A stretch of DNA of 64,000 bases, from the NCBI GenBank assembly GCA_041287865.1, contig JBGGMV010000087.1, positions 1-64,000 on the forward strand, given 5' to 3'. A program made the translations under genes and the position numbers. The stretch comes from JAPWJZ01 sp041287865. Lineage in GTDB: Bacteria; Pseudomonadota; Alphaproteobacteria; Micavibrionales; UBA2020. Under the pieces are notes generated by a model. It ran no database searches, was not told the origin of the DNA, and was given only the letters and a program-made list of their open reading frames with translations. Shown here piece after piece: positions 19,803 to 27,959 of this stretch (within the stretch, counting starts at the first letter, position 1; each line of letters opens with the position of its first letter).

Positions 19803-22331
19803 TTATGAGAAGTGTTTCAGGATATTGACGATGGCATTGATAACCGCCGCGACGACGCCGTGCGGGTTATGGCCATTGTCATGGCCGTAGGCGTGGCCAT
19901 TTCCATTATTTCCATTTCCATTGCCATGCCCGTTATTGCCGCCTTCGTCATGGCCGTAACCATGGCCGTTGCCATGATCGTGGTGACCATTGCCGTGGTC
20001 GTGGTCATGACCTTCGCAATCATCTTCGGGTGTGGGCGTAGGTGTCGGTTCGGGAGTAGGCGTAGGTGTCGGTTCCGGAGTGGGCGTAGGTGTCGGTTCG
20101 GGAGTAGGTGTCGGTGTGGGCTCCGGAGTAGGTGTCGGCGTCGGCTCCGGAGTGGGTGTAGGTGTGGGCTCCGGAGTGGGTGTAGGTGTGGGCTCCGGAG
20201 TGGGCGTCGGTGTGGGCTCCGGAGTGGGTGTCGGTGTCGGCTCCGGAGTGGGCGTCGGCGTGGGTGCCGGCGCATTGAAGACGTTATGGTGGGCGTTAGC
20301 GCCAGCGACGGCAAGGCCAGCCGGCGTAAAGCCGTCGAAGAGGTTGTGGGCGACGGTCACGTTGCTGCCGCTGCCAACGACGGCTGCAGCGCTGGTGCCG
20401 CCCGTGCTGACGGCAGAGTCAAAGATAAGGCCTTCGATCACCACGTTCGATGAATTGACTGTCAGGATATTGCCGCCGGCAAGCGTGCCCGCCAGCACCG
20501 GCGCAAGGCCGCCCGGGCCGTCGACAGTCGGCGTGCCGGCGTCGCCGCGCAGCGTAACGCGTTTATTGATAACGAGGTTTTCGTAGTAGTTGCCCGCGCC
20601 CACATTCACGGTCACCGGCGCGGTTGTCGAAGAAACGTCCATCGCCTGCTGGATGCTGGCGCCGCTGCTGACCACGTTCACCGTGGTCGCCTGGCCCGTC
20701 ACGCGCGAGGATCCCAGCAACGCGCCTGCCGTATTGGTGATCTGGCCGTTCAGGTTCAGCGTCGGGGCGTTCAGGAACATGCGGCCGTTGCCCAGCACGA
20801 TATTGCCGATGATGTCGATCAGCTGGCTGGTCAGCGTCAGGTTGAAGGCCGTGGGGCCGAAGACGCCGCTTGAAAGGTTGATGTCCTCGTCGACGATAAT
20901 ATCGTTATCCGCCAGCACGTTCACATGGGTGAGCGAGAGCGTGTCGGCAATCGCCTGCGCGTTCAGGTAGCTGCCATCGGGCGAGCTTGCCGCATTGCCA
21001 ATCGTCACCGTCGCGGGGTCGATCAGCAGCGTGCCGGTCAGGCCTTTTTTCGCGGTGGTGTCGACAAGGCCTTCGAATACCACGCCTTCGCCAGTGGACA
21101 CTTCCACAAAGCCGCCGTCGCCGCTCTTGGCGCCGCCGCGCGCGTTGATGCGGCCGTAAAATTCAGATTGCTCGCTGCCCCAGACGACGACCGTGCCGCC
21201 CTTGCCGCTGCCGGTGGAATTGGCGTTAACGACCGAATTGGCCGAGACAGTGGTGAAACCCGAGGCCGCGAAGCCCGCATAGGCGCCCTGCACGCCGCCG
21301 CCCAGATAAACCGTGCCGCCGTTTTGCGCGCCGGAAGCGTCAATCGAAGCCCCGTCCAGCGTCACGCTGTAACCCGTGGCATGGACATAGCCGCCGGAGG
21401 TTTTCGCGGCTGTCGCCGTCGCGTCGATCTTACCTGAAACCTTCACCTTGCCGCGGCTGCCGCCATCCAGAATGATGCGCCCGCCGACCTGTTTCACGGT
21501 TTGCGCGCGGATCGTGCCGCTCATGTTCACGACATCGTCGACGATGCCTGCCGCCGCCCGCGCGGTCAGCTGAACGCGCCCGCCGTCGGCCTGTATCTTG
21601 CCGGTGTTGGACGCCAATGCGCCCGCTACTTCTTCATTCACTGTCAGGGAGATAAGCTGATCGCCGTAAAGGTCGACAGTCGCCGCGCGGCCTGCGCCAA
21701 GGGCCACGCTGCCCGCGTTGGCGGTGATGACGCCTGCGTTAACTACATGCGGCGCGACAAAGGCCGCAAGACCGCCCGACTTGACGCTGATCGCGCCGAG
21801 GTTGACGACGGAACCCTGCGCCGCGTTGGTGATGTCGATGGTGCGGTTGTCGGCCATGAAGGCCGCGGTATTGATGTCGCCGGTGGAGGCGATGATGCCG
21901 CCCACGTCGACCTTGGCCGTCTTGCCGAACATGACGCCATTGGGATCAAGGATGAAGATGCGGCCGTTCGATTTCAGCGAGCCTAAAATCTGCGAGCCTT
22001 CCTGCCCGCTGCCCGTCACGCGGTTGACGGCGACGCTGGTGGCGCTCGGTTGCTTGAATTCAACCTTGGCCTTGGAACCGACGTCGAAGGAATTCCATTG
22101 GAAGACTGCGCGGTTGCTTTGCTGGTTGACAGTGAGACTGCCGGTGCGGCCGGAGAAGCTGCCCTGCCCCGCCACCACCTGCCCGCCTGTCGGCGTGGCG
22201 AGTGCGTCAACGGCGCTAGCGGGAGAAGCCCAGGCGAGAATCAGGCAGGCCGTCGAGCAGAGAAGCCACGGGCGCAGCAAAGACGCGCGTGTTTTCCGAT
22301 AGTTCTGGCCCTGACGATCATTCCCTGACAT
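19803..22331 (-). CDS. Filamentous-haemagglutinin-type exoprotein (TpsA-like) with PT-repeat stalk and His-rich tail
   Basis: 842 residues. An extended signal peptide ends ASPASA (about 40). The N-terminal TPS secretion domain follows (about 45-165) with VNRVTGSGQEGSQILG and the FILDPNGVMFG motif. Then comes a right-handed beta-helix region rich in Gly/Val/Asn to about 680. About ten TPTPTPEP octads form a stiff linker (24-bp DNA repeat), then a His/Gly/Asn-rich tail of about 50 residues and a short amphipathic end (VVAAVINAIVNILKH). Two-partner exoproteins are exported by a TpsB barrel, but none is in the window. The His-rich tail could bind metal. Its neighbour, the type I cluster, lies on the same strand. 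Confidence 0.8.
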   Translation of the reverse strand: MSGNDRQGQNYRKTRASLLRPWLLCSTACLILAWASPASAVDALATPTGGQVVAGQGSFSGRTGSLTVNQQSNRAVFQWNSFDVGSKAKVEFKQPSATSVAVNRVTGSGQEGSQILGSLKSNGRIFILDPNGVMFGKTAKVDVGGIIASTGDINTAAFMADNRTIDITNAAQGSVVNLGAISVKSGGLAAFVAPHVVNAGVITANAGSVALGAGRAATVDLYGDQLISLTVNEEVAGALASNTGKIQADGGRVQLTARAAAGIVDDVVNMSGTIRAQTVKQVGGRIILDGGSRGKVKVSGKIDATATAAKTSGGYVHATGYSVTLDGASIDASGAQNGGTVYLGGGVQGAYAGFAASGFTTVSANSVVNANSTGSGKGGTVVVWGSEQSEFYGRINARGGAKSGDGGFVEVSTGEGVVFEGLVDTTAKKGLTGTLLIDPATVTIGNAASSPDGSYLNAQAIADTLSLTHVNVLADNDIIVDEDINLSSGVFGPTAFNLTLTSQLIDIIGNIVLGNGRMFLNAPTLNLNGQITNTAGALLGSSRVTGQATTVNVVSSGASIQQAMDVSSTTAPVTVNVGAGNYYENLVINKRVTLRGDAGTPTVDGPGGLAPVLAGTLAGGNILTVNSSNVVIEGLIFDSAVSTGGTSAAAVVGSGSNVTVAHNLFDGFTPAGLAVAGANAHHNVFNAPAPTPTPTPEPTPTPTPEPTPTPTPEPTPTPTPEPTPTPTPEPTPTPTPEPTPTPTPEPTPTPTPEPTPTPTPEPTPTPTPEDDCEGHDHDHGNGHHDHGNGHGYGHDEGGNNGHGNGNGNNGNGHAYGHDNGHNPHGVVAAVINAIVNILKHFS
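20035..20270 (-). repeat. 24-bp tandem repeat encoding TPTPTPEP
   Basis: About ten imperfect 24-base units, each decoded on the minus strand as a TPTPTPEP octad. Third-position changes between units show it is not a very recent expansion. It may still vary in copy number. Confidence 0.85.
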
Positions 22332-22496
22332 TAAGAGACCCTGAAAATTCCCTTATCTGCCTATTATATCCCCTTCCATTTAACATATTGCGAAGGTTAG
22401 ATAAAATGTAGATAAAATTTGCGTCAAATTGTCGGAATATCTAAATTCCACAGGCGTCTCATGGCGCTGCAGGACGACCCTCATCAAAAGGCACGG

Positions 22497-23999
22497 ATGC
22501 TTTTCAACGCCCCCATCTTCCTCTTCGCGTTTTTGCCCGCCGCGCTTGCGGGTTATTTTCTTGCGCTGCGGTACATGGGGAAGCTGGCGTCGCAGCTCTG
22601 GCTCTTCCTTGCGTCGCTGTTTTTCTACGCCTGGTGGAATCCCAATTACGTTGTGCTCATCATCGGGCTGATGGTTTTCAATTATTACCTTGGCCGCTAC
22701 CTGCTGCTGAAGCCGGACCGCAAGGCGCTGTTCTTCGGTATCGCCTCGAACCTTTCGATCCTCGCCTATTATAAGTATACGGCTTTCTTCATCACCGCCG
22801 TGAACGGGGCGACAGGCGCGGATTTCTTCGTGCCGCAGATTATATTGCCGCTGGGCGTGTCGTTCTTCACCTTTCAGAAAATCGCCTTCCTGGTCGACTG
22901 CCACCGCCGCCTTGCCTCGCCCAACCAGAGCCTGATCAATTTCGGCCTTTTCGTGTCCTTCTTCCCGCAGCTGATCGCGGGGCCGATCGTGCACCACAAG
23001 GAAATGATGCCGCAGTTCGCCAAGCCCGCGCCCTTCAGCGCCTATGGCTTTGGCGCGGGGCTGTCGCTGCTGGCGATTGGCCTGTTCAAGAAAGTCATGA
23101 TCGCCGACAGCCTTGATGCTTACGCAACGCCGCTGTTCGTCGCGGCGGCGACGCGCGAACTGCATATCGTCGAGGCATGGCTGGCGGCGCTCAGCTATAC
23201 CTTCCAGATCTATTTCGATTTTTCGGGTTATTCCGATATGGCGCTGGGCCTTGGCAAGATGTTCGGCGTGCGGCTGCCGGTCAACTTTTTCTCCCCCTAT
23301 AAATCGGACAATATAATAGACTTCTGGCGGCGCTGGCATATGACGCTGTCGCGCTTCCTGCGCGATTACCTTTACATTCCGCTGGGCGGCAACCGCAAGG
23401 GGCGCACGCGCCGTTACGTGAACCTGTTTATCACCATGCTGCTGGGCGGTTTCTGGCACGGGGCCAACTGGACATTCCTTGTCTGGGGCGCGCTGCATGG
23501 CACATACCTTGTTATCAATCACCTGTGGCAGGAAAAAGGGTTCTTCACGATCCCCCGCCCGCTTGCGCGGCTCCTGACGTTTTTGGCGGTGATGTTTGCG
23601 TGGATATTCTTCCGCGCGCCGGATATGAAGACGGCGCTGGGCATTGTGGAAGCGCTGGTGAACGTGAAGAGCCTGACCGTGCCGCTGTTTGATGCTCTCT
23701 GGACGCCGAAAAGCCCGCTGCGCGCGGATTTCCCAATCCAGATGGCGAACCTTGCCATGGCGCTTGTGGCCGGTTGCTTTATCCTCTGCTGGATATTCCC
23801 CAACAGCGTGGAGATCATGCGCAAATCGCGCCCTTGCATCGCGGGCGTGCGCGGCATGAAACTGGGCCGCAGCATGGCAGCAAAGATTATCTGGCAGCCA
23901 ACCCTGCTCTGGGGTGCCCTGATCGGACTGGTGTTAAGCCTTGCCCTGCTGCGCGTGGTATACGAGCCCAGCCAGGTTTTTCTCTATTTCCAGTTTTAG
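22497..23999 (+). CDS. MBOAT-family O-acyltransferase (AlgI/PatA-like)
   Basis: 500 residues from ATG 22497, which is preceded by AAAAGG and begins MLFNAP as AlgI homologues do; a second possible ATG is 22461. It has about ten membrane helices. The MBOAT signatures are QLIAGPIVHHKEMMPQF, FDFSGYSDMALGLGKMFG, the IDFWRRWHMTLSRFLRDY block and GGFWHGANWTFLVWG with the catalytic His. It transfers an acyl group, typically acetyl, across the inner membrane to a cell-surface or exopolysaccharide. The next gene encodes a membrane-anchored SGNH-like protein, the usual periplasmic partner in such systems. It is divergent from the exoprotein gene, 165 bases away. Confidence 0.9.
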   Translation: MLFNAPIFLFAFLPAALAGYFLALRYMGKLASQLWLFLASLFFYAWWNPNYVVLIIGLMVFNYYLGRYLLLKPDRKALFFGIASNLSILAYYKYTAFFITAVNGATGADFFVPQIILPLGVSFFTFQKIAFLVDCHRRLASPNQSLINFGLFVSFFPQLIAGPIVHHKEMMPQFAKPAPFSAYGFGAGLSLLAIGLFKKVMIADSLDAYATPLFVAAATRELHIVEAWLAALSYTFQIYFDFSGYSDMALGLGKMFGVRLPVNFFSPYKSDNIIDFWRRWHMTLSRFLRDYLYIPLGGNRKGRTRRYVNLFITMLLGGFWHGANWTFLVWGALHGTYLVINHLWQEKGFFTIPRPLARLLTFLAVMFAWIFFRAPDMKTALGIVEALVNVKSLTVPLFDALWTPKSPLRADFPIQMANLAMALVAGCFILCWIFPNSVEIMRKSRPCIAGVRGMKLGRSMAAKIIWQPTLLWGALIGLVLSLALLRVVYEPSQVFLYFQF

Positions 24000-24009
24000 G
24001 GAGAGGTAG

Positions 24010-25179
24010 ATGAAAAAGATAAAAATGAAAAACTTCTACCTCGGCCTGATCGTGCCGGTGATCTTCTGCACCATCTTCCTCGGCTTCAACGCATTTCTGC
24101 TGACGCGCGCGGGCGAATACCTTAGCCTCGACGCCATTCTGGACAAGCAGGAAAAGACCGGCGGCGTTTATGGCTCAGCCCTTTACCAGCGCACCTATTA
24201 TTACAAGCAGCGCATGTTCGACCGTTATGCGCCCGAAACCGTCGTGATCGGGTCCTCGCGCGTATTGCAGATGCGGGCGGAGGATTTTAGCGTCGGTTTC
24301 GTCAACCTGGGCTCTCTCAGCAGCATTGATGAAGTGACCGACCTCAGCCATGCGCTGTTCGAGACGACATCGCCGGGACTGGTGATGCTGGGCGTCGATT
24401 ACTGGTGGTTTGCGGGCGATGGCAAGGCCGCCGCCTTTACGCGCGATCCGCCGGTCAACCACCTGACGCTCTCCGACGTTTTCACGCCTTTTTCGTGGTA
24501 CACCAAGGGCAAGGTGACGGCAGAAAACATCGAAACCATCCTTGGCGGCCAGTCGCCGAATATCGGCGTCTCGGGCATCGTGTCGGGCGACGGGCATGAC
24601 AGGTTCGGTTCGCACTACCAGCCGTCATTGTGGACGGGCGCGGTGAAGGCGGAGGATTTCCAGTTCAAATCCGACCTTGCGAAAATAAACACCGGCAAGA
24701 AAATTTACGAATGGGCCGACAAGGTCGACGCGGGCCAGTGGCAGAAATTCATCGACCTGCTGGATTTTTACAAGCAGCGCAAATTGCGCGTCATCGTCTT
24801 TGTCCCGCCGCAAGCGCCCACGGTGTTCAGGGCGATGGAGGACAGCGGCAAATATAAATACGTTGCCGAGATGCGCCACAAAATTGCCGAGACGGGTGCG
24901 GCATACCTTTACCCCGTTTACGATTTTCATGACGTAGCGGCGACGGGTGCGACGGATTGCGAATTCATGGACGGTCACCACGGCGGGCCGGTGGTGTACA
25001 AGCGCCTGCTGCTCGATATGGCGGTGCATGATGAAGACCTTAGATCGCGCGTGAAGCTGCCCGAGCTTGGCTATGCCATCGACACCTTCAAGGGGCAGGC
25101 CTCGACGCTGCAGGGCGAGGCGGATTTTCTGGGCCTTGGCTGCGTCAAAACCCCCAAAGTCATGCCCGCCGCGCCATAA
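24010..25179 (+). CDS. SGNH-like membrane-anchored protein, MBOAT partner (AlgX/DltD-like)
   Basis: 389 residues with an N-terminal membrane anchor (about 8-30). The block I motif of SGNH hydrolases appears as VVIGSSRVLQM (about 76-86) and a C-terminal DGHHGG (Asp/His block V) near residue 320 supplies the other catalytic residues. It probably carries the acyl group from the MBOAT protein to a polysaccharide in the periplasm. It starts ten bases after the MBOAT stop behind AGGGAGAGG, so the pair is an operon. A second Met at residue 6 is an alternative start. The polymer acylated is unknown. Confidence 0.75.
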   Translation: MKKIKMKNFYLGLIVPVIFCTIFLGFNAFLLTRAGEYLSLDAILDKQEKTGGVYGSALYQRTYYYKQRMFDRYAPETVVIGSSRVLQMRAEDFSVGFVNLGSLSSIDEVTDLSHALFETTSPGLVMLGVDYWWFAGDGKAAAFTRDPPVNHLTLSDVFTPFSWYTKGKVTAENIETILGGQSPNIGVSGIVSGDGHDRFGSHYQPSLWTGAVKAEDFQFKSDLAKINTGKKIYEWADKVDAGQWQKFIDLLDFYKQRKLRVIVFVPPQAPTVFRAMEDSGKYKYVAEMRHKIAETGAAYLYPVYDFHDVAATGATDCEFMDGHHGGPVVYKRLLLDMAVHDEDLRSRVKLPELGYAIDTFKGQASTLQGEADFLGLGCVKTPKVMPAAP

Positions 25180-25269
25180 TCTTCCGGCATATGCAAAATA
25201 TAAAGCCCCGCGCGATAGCGTAAAATCAATGGCGCAAGTTACGGCCCTGACTTAAAATATGAGTCTGGT

Positions 25270-25297
25270 CTCCTTTTCAAAGGAGTCGTTTGGGGCA
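25270..25297 (+). promoter_or_regulatory. Hairpin overlapping the Shine-Dalgarno of the repeat-protein gene
   Basis: CTCCTTT at 25270-25276 is complementary to AAAGGAG at 25279-25285, the only ribosome binding site before ATG 25297. Pairing would hide the site; six base pairs with a four-base loop are possible. Confidence 0.4.
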
Positions 25298-25944
25298 TGA
25301 CGATGAGATATTTCCTTCCCGTCTTGATGGTTTTCGCGCTGGCAATGCCGGCCGCTTCCCATGCCTCGGGCGGACGCGAATGCGGCCCCCACCTGCAACA
25401 GCAGATGGATCAGGCGAAGAAAGCCGCCGAATACGCAATCGAGCTTGAAAAAGGCCAGATCGATCAGGCAAAGAAAGCCGCCGAATATGCGGCGGTGCTT
25501 GAAAAAGGCCAGATTGATCAGGCGAAGAAAGCCGCCGAATATGCGGTGGTGCTTGAAAAAGGCCAGATCGATCAGGCCCGCAAGGCCGCCGAATATGCCG
25601 AGGTACTGGCGAAGGGGCAGGCCGATCAGGCCCGCAAAGCCGCCGAATATGCCCGCCAGCTGGATGCGGATCAGCGCAAGGTGCTGCAGTACTACGCGAA
25701 CCTCTGCGCCGAACAGACGACCAAGTTCAATCTGGGATCTCCCGTGCCTCAGGTGCGCGAAGCCGCGGCGGAACAGCAGCTGAAAGGCTATATCGCCGGC
25801 GGCAAGAGCATGGAACCCCCGCCGCCGCTGCCCACGTCAGACCTGCCCACCGCTCCCGGCAGCCCCGTCACCGAAAACAACGCACTGGGCGAACCGAAGC
25901 CGAACCTCGAGAAGGCTCTCGGCGACGTCGAAAAACAGCAATAA
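25297..25944 (+). CDS. Secreted protein with five 18-residue helical repeats
   Basis: 215 residues. A signal peptide (about 1-26, ending SHASG) is followed by a Cys-containing segment, then five copies of an 18-residue unit of the form DQAKKAAEYAxxLEKGQI (about 38-125), encoded by 54-base direct repeats. The units are Ala/Lys/Glu-rich and predicted to form one long helix or coiled coil. The C-terminal part is Pro-rich with few hydrophobics. No family recognised. It may be a periplasmic or surface spacer protein, and follows the acyltransferase pair after 117 bases. The upstream hairpin may limit translation. Confidence 0.75.
   Translation: MTMRYFLPVLMVFALAMPAASHASGGRECGPHLQQQMDQAKKAAEYAIELEKGQIDQAKKAAEYAAVLEKGQIDQAKKAAEYAVVLEKGQIDQARKAAEYAEVLAKGQADQARKAAEYARQLDADQRKVLQYYANLCAEQTTKFNLGSPVPQVREAAAEQQLKGYIAGGKSMEPPPPLPTSDLPTAPGSPVTENNALGEPKPNLEKALGDVEKQQ
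25408..25677 (+). repeat. Five 54-bp direct repeats inside a coding region
   Basis: Near-identical units encode DQAKKAAEYA plus a variable eight residues. The first three are most alike and the last two diverge (AKK to ARK), suggesting stepwise duplication. Confidence 0.85.
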
Positions 25945-25959
25945 GAATTTTCTGGGAGC

Positions 25960-26036
25960 TGGCGTACCCGGAGGGATTCGAACCCCCGACCTGATGCTTA
26001 GAAGGCACCTGCTCTATCCAGCTGAGCTACGGGTAC
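25960..26036 (-). tRNA. tRNA-Arg (UCU)
   Basis: The cloverleaf reads on the minus strand from 26036. The acceptor stem GTACCCG pairs with CGGGTAC, the T arm has GGTTCGAATCC, and the anticodon loop CTTCTAA gives anticodon TCT at 26002-26000. CCA is encoded at 25962-25960. Confidence 0.95.
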
Positions 26037-26045
26037 TTTGAAACT

Positions 26046-26354
26046 TTATTTCTCTTCAGTCTCTGGCGCGCGGTACTTGAAGTTATCGAGATAGCTGCGC
26101 GGCTTCACTTTTCTCGTATGTTCTGCGTCGAAGCTGTATTCGATGCCCTTCAGGTCGGCAAAGGCGATCGCGGCCTCGCGGCTGTCGAACTTCATGCGCA
26201 CCTGGTTGAGCGTATCGGCGGAGCTCGTCCAGCCCATCAGCGGTTCCGGCTTGCGCGCGGTTTCCAGCTCGTACTCCAGCACCCATTCGGCGCTATTGCC
26301 GGCGCGGCCGGACTGCATCGCGTTGCGGGCGGGTTTATAAATTCTTGCCTTCAT
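26046..26354 (-). CDS. NDUFS4-like NADH dehydrogenase (complex I) accessory subunit
   Basis: 102 residues from ATG 26354. The opening MKARIYKPARNAMQSGRAG and the PLMGWTSSADTLNQVRMKF block are diagnostic of the NDUFS4 (18-kDa) complex I subunit found in mitochondria and Alphaproteobacteria. The end (VKPRSYLDNF) also fits. It sits peripherally on the NADH-oxidising arm of complex I. A longer reading frame to 26417 would enter the tRNA-Pro gene and is rejected. The gene lies between two tRNA genes on the same strand and may be read in one transcript with them; other complex I genes are not nearby. Confidence 0.9.
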   Translation of the reverse strand: MKARIYKPARNAMQSGRAGNSAEWVLEYELETARKPEPLMGWTSSADTLNQVRMKFDSREAAIAFADLKGIEYSFDAEHTRKVKPRSYLDNFKYRAPETEEK

Positions 26355-26373
26355 CGTCAAGACCTCGAAAAAG

Positions 26374-26450
26374 TGGTCGGAGTGGAGGGATTTGAACCCC
26401 CGACATCCAGTTCCCAAAACTGGCGCGCTACCGGACTGCGCTACACTCCG
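26374..26450 (-). tRNA. tRNA-Pro (UGG)
   Basis: On the minus strand the acceptor CGGAGTG pairs with CACTCCG, the T arm has GGTTCAAATCC, and the loop TTTTGGGAA gives anticodon TGG. CCA is encoded at 26376-26374. Confidence 0.95.
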
Positions 26451-26474
26451 TTGATTGATTTATAAGGGTTTTTT

Positions 26475-26519
26475 AGCGGTTTTGGCAAGTTTTAATGCCG
26501 TAAAGCCAATAACCGCGCT
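26475..26519. repeat. Imperfect inverted repeat between ankyrin gene and tRNA-Pro
   Basis: AGCGGTTTTGGC at 26475 is complementary, with small bulges, to GCCAATAACCGCGCT at 26505-26519. It directly follows the ankyrin gene stop on the minus strand and could act as a terminator or transcript-end hairpin, though the minus-strand tail is A-rich rather than T-rich. Confidence 0.4.
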
Positions 26520-27336
26520 ATTTCAATGGGCTTTTCAGCACCAGCGGGCGGCTGACGGACACTCTTTCCTGCAGCACCGTCTGGGTGGCCGCCAGCGCCT
26601 CTCCGGCGGCCTTCTGTTGCGCTTCCAGAGCCTCGCGGCGGGCCTGCGACTGGGCCGGATAGGTCATCAGCAGCTCGGCGATATCGCCGTGCGTGCCTTC
26701 GGCCGCCGCGAAGATCACACCCTTGCCCGCGAGGGTTTTCGCCGTCACGTCTGCGCCGCTGTCGATCAACAGCTTCACGCAGGCTTCCTTGCCCGACGAG
26801 ACCGCGTCATAGAGCGGCGTTTCGCCGTCATTGTTACGCACTTCGATATCCGCACCGCGCTCGATCAGCAGGCGCAGCAGATTGTCGTCGTCGCCCATGG
26901 CGGCATAGTGGATAGCCGCGCGCCCCGTGGGGATATTGCGGTGGTTGAGCTCCGCGCCATGGTCGAGCAGCAGGCGCGTTAATGCCTCGTTATCCTGGTC
27001 GACTGCATGCTGCAGGGCTGTCCAGCCGTTGCCTTCCTGTGCATTAACGTCCGCACCCGCTTCCACCAGCTGCCGCGCAAGCGCGGTATCATTGTTATAG
27101 GCGGCCCGTATCAGCTCTTCGCCCGTCGCCGGCGCGGTTGTCTTTTTAGGCGCAGGTTTTGCCGCGACGCTCCGCAGCGCCGGAGGCGTGCATAAATCAA
27201 GGTTCATCAGCGCTTCCAGCGTACGCTTCTGCGACGCCTTTTCTGCTGCCTTTTGCGCGGCCGTCAGCTTGACGGCCGGTTTTTTCGGCGCTTTCTTGGC
27301 GGCTTTATTCCAGCTTGGCGTAGCCTTGGACGGCAT
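26518..27336 (-). CDS. Ankyrin-repeat protein
   Basis: 272 residues from the ATG at 27336, preceded by GAGGG at five bases (the frame allows 27357). The N-terminus is very Lys/Ala-rich (AAKKAPKKPAVK), then about five ankyrin repeats at residues 70-225 with typical cores such as GWTALQHAVDQDNEALTRLL, AAIHYAAMGDDDNLLRLL and ETPLYDAVSSGKEACVKLL. No signal peptide, so cytoplasmic. The tail is Gln/Ala-rich. A protein-interaction scaffold; the partner cannot be told. The basic N-terminus could contact nucleic acid or membrane. Confidence 0.8.
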   Translation of the reverse strand: MPSKATPSWNKAAKKAPKKPAVKLTAAQKAAEKASQKRTLEALMNLDLCTPPALRSVAAKPAPKKTTAPATGEELIRAAYNNDTALARQLVEAGADVNAQEGNGWTALQHAVDQDNEALTRLLLDHGAELNHRNIPTGRAAIHYAAMGDDDNLLRLLIERGADIEVRNNDGETPLYDAVSSGKEACVKLLIDSGADVTAKTLAGKGVIFAAAEGTHGDIAELLMTYPAQSQARREALEAQQKAAGEALAATQTVLQERVSVSRPLVLKSPLK

Positions 27337-27431
27337 TTTATCCCTCATTGAAATCAACGAGACAATTTACATAATATATACCAGAAGTGCAAGCGGTATT
27401 TTCAGCCGCCAAAGCTTTGTTTTAATTACTC

Positions 27432-27950
27432 TTATTCGAAATATGGGTGCAAAACCTTGTCGCCGACCGCAATCCCGAGCGCATCGGCGATGCCGGCATT
27501 CACCTCGATCACGCCCGTCACGGGCTCCAGCGAGGGAATGGGCGTGAGGTCAAGCGGCTTGGCGTTGCGGTGGATGTTCACGATGCGGCCATCTTTAGCG
27601 ATAAAGATGAGGTCGAGCGGAATATAGGTTTCCTTCATCCAGAAATTGGCCGTATGCGGATCGTCGCGGCCCAGCTGGAAGAGCATGCCGTGGTTTTCTT
27701 CCATCGACTTGCGGAACATCAGGCCGATCTTGATATCCATCGGCGTCTTGGCGATTTCAACCTCCAGCTCGGCCTTGCCGTCCTTGGTCTGGATGGCGAC
27801 GGGCTCGGAGGGCAGCTTGGTGTAATCGTCGGCGCCGTTGGCGCGGTGCATCGACATGTAGGCGCCCGCTGCGATGATCAGCGCCAGCACGGACAGCAGC
27901 AGCGCATCGCGCCAGCCTGCTTTTTTCTTTTCCTGAACGGGTTCGGCCAT
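27432..27950 (-). CDS. DUF192 family protein, membrane anchored
   Basis: 172 residues. One N-terminal membrane helix (about 15-33) exports a DUF192 domain with the family pattern GLMFRKSMEENHGMLF, FWMKETYIPLDLIFI and a VIEVNAG stretch. The domain is found as a secreted or periplasmic protein in many bacteria, biochemical function unknown. It lies nine bases downstream of the YmdB-like gene on the same strand, so it is probably the last gene of the 5-FCL/YmdB operon. Confidence 0.85.
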   Translation of the reverse strand: MAEPVQEKKKAGWRDALLLSVLALIIAAGAYMSMHRANGADDYTKLPSEPVAIQTKDGKAELEVEIAKTPMDIKIGLMFRKSMEENHGMLFQLGRDDPHTANFWMKETYIPLDLIFIAKDGRIVNIHRNAKPLDLTPIPSLEPVTGVIEVNAGIADALGIAVGDKVLHPYFE

Positions 27951-27959
27951 CTTTTCCTC

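Noticed and set aside
20032..20586. GVGVGVGS repeat protein on the plus strand
   Set aside because: It is the antisense reading of the TPTPTPEP repeats.
26355..26417. N-terminal extension of the NDUFS4-like protein
   Set aside because: It would read through most of the tRNA-Pro gene; the family begins at MKARIYKP.
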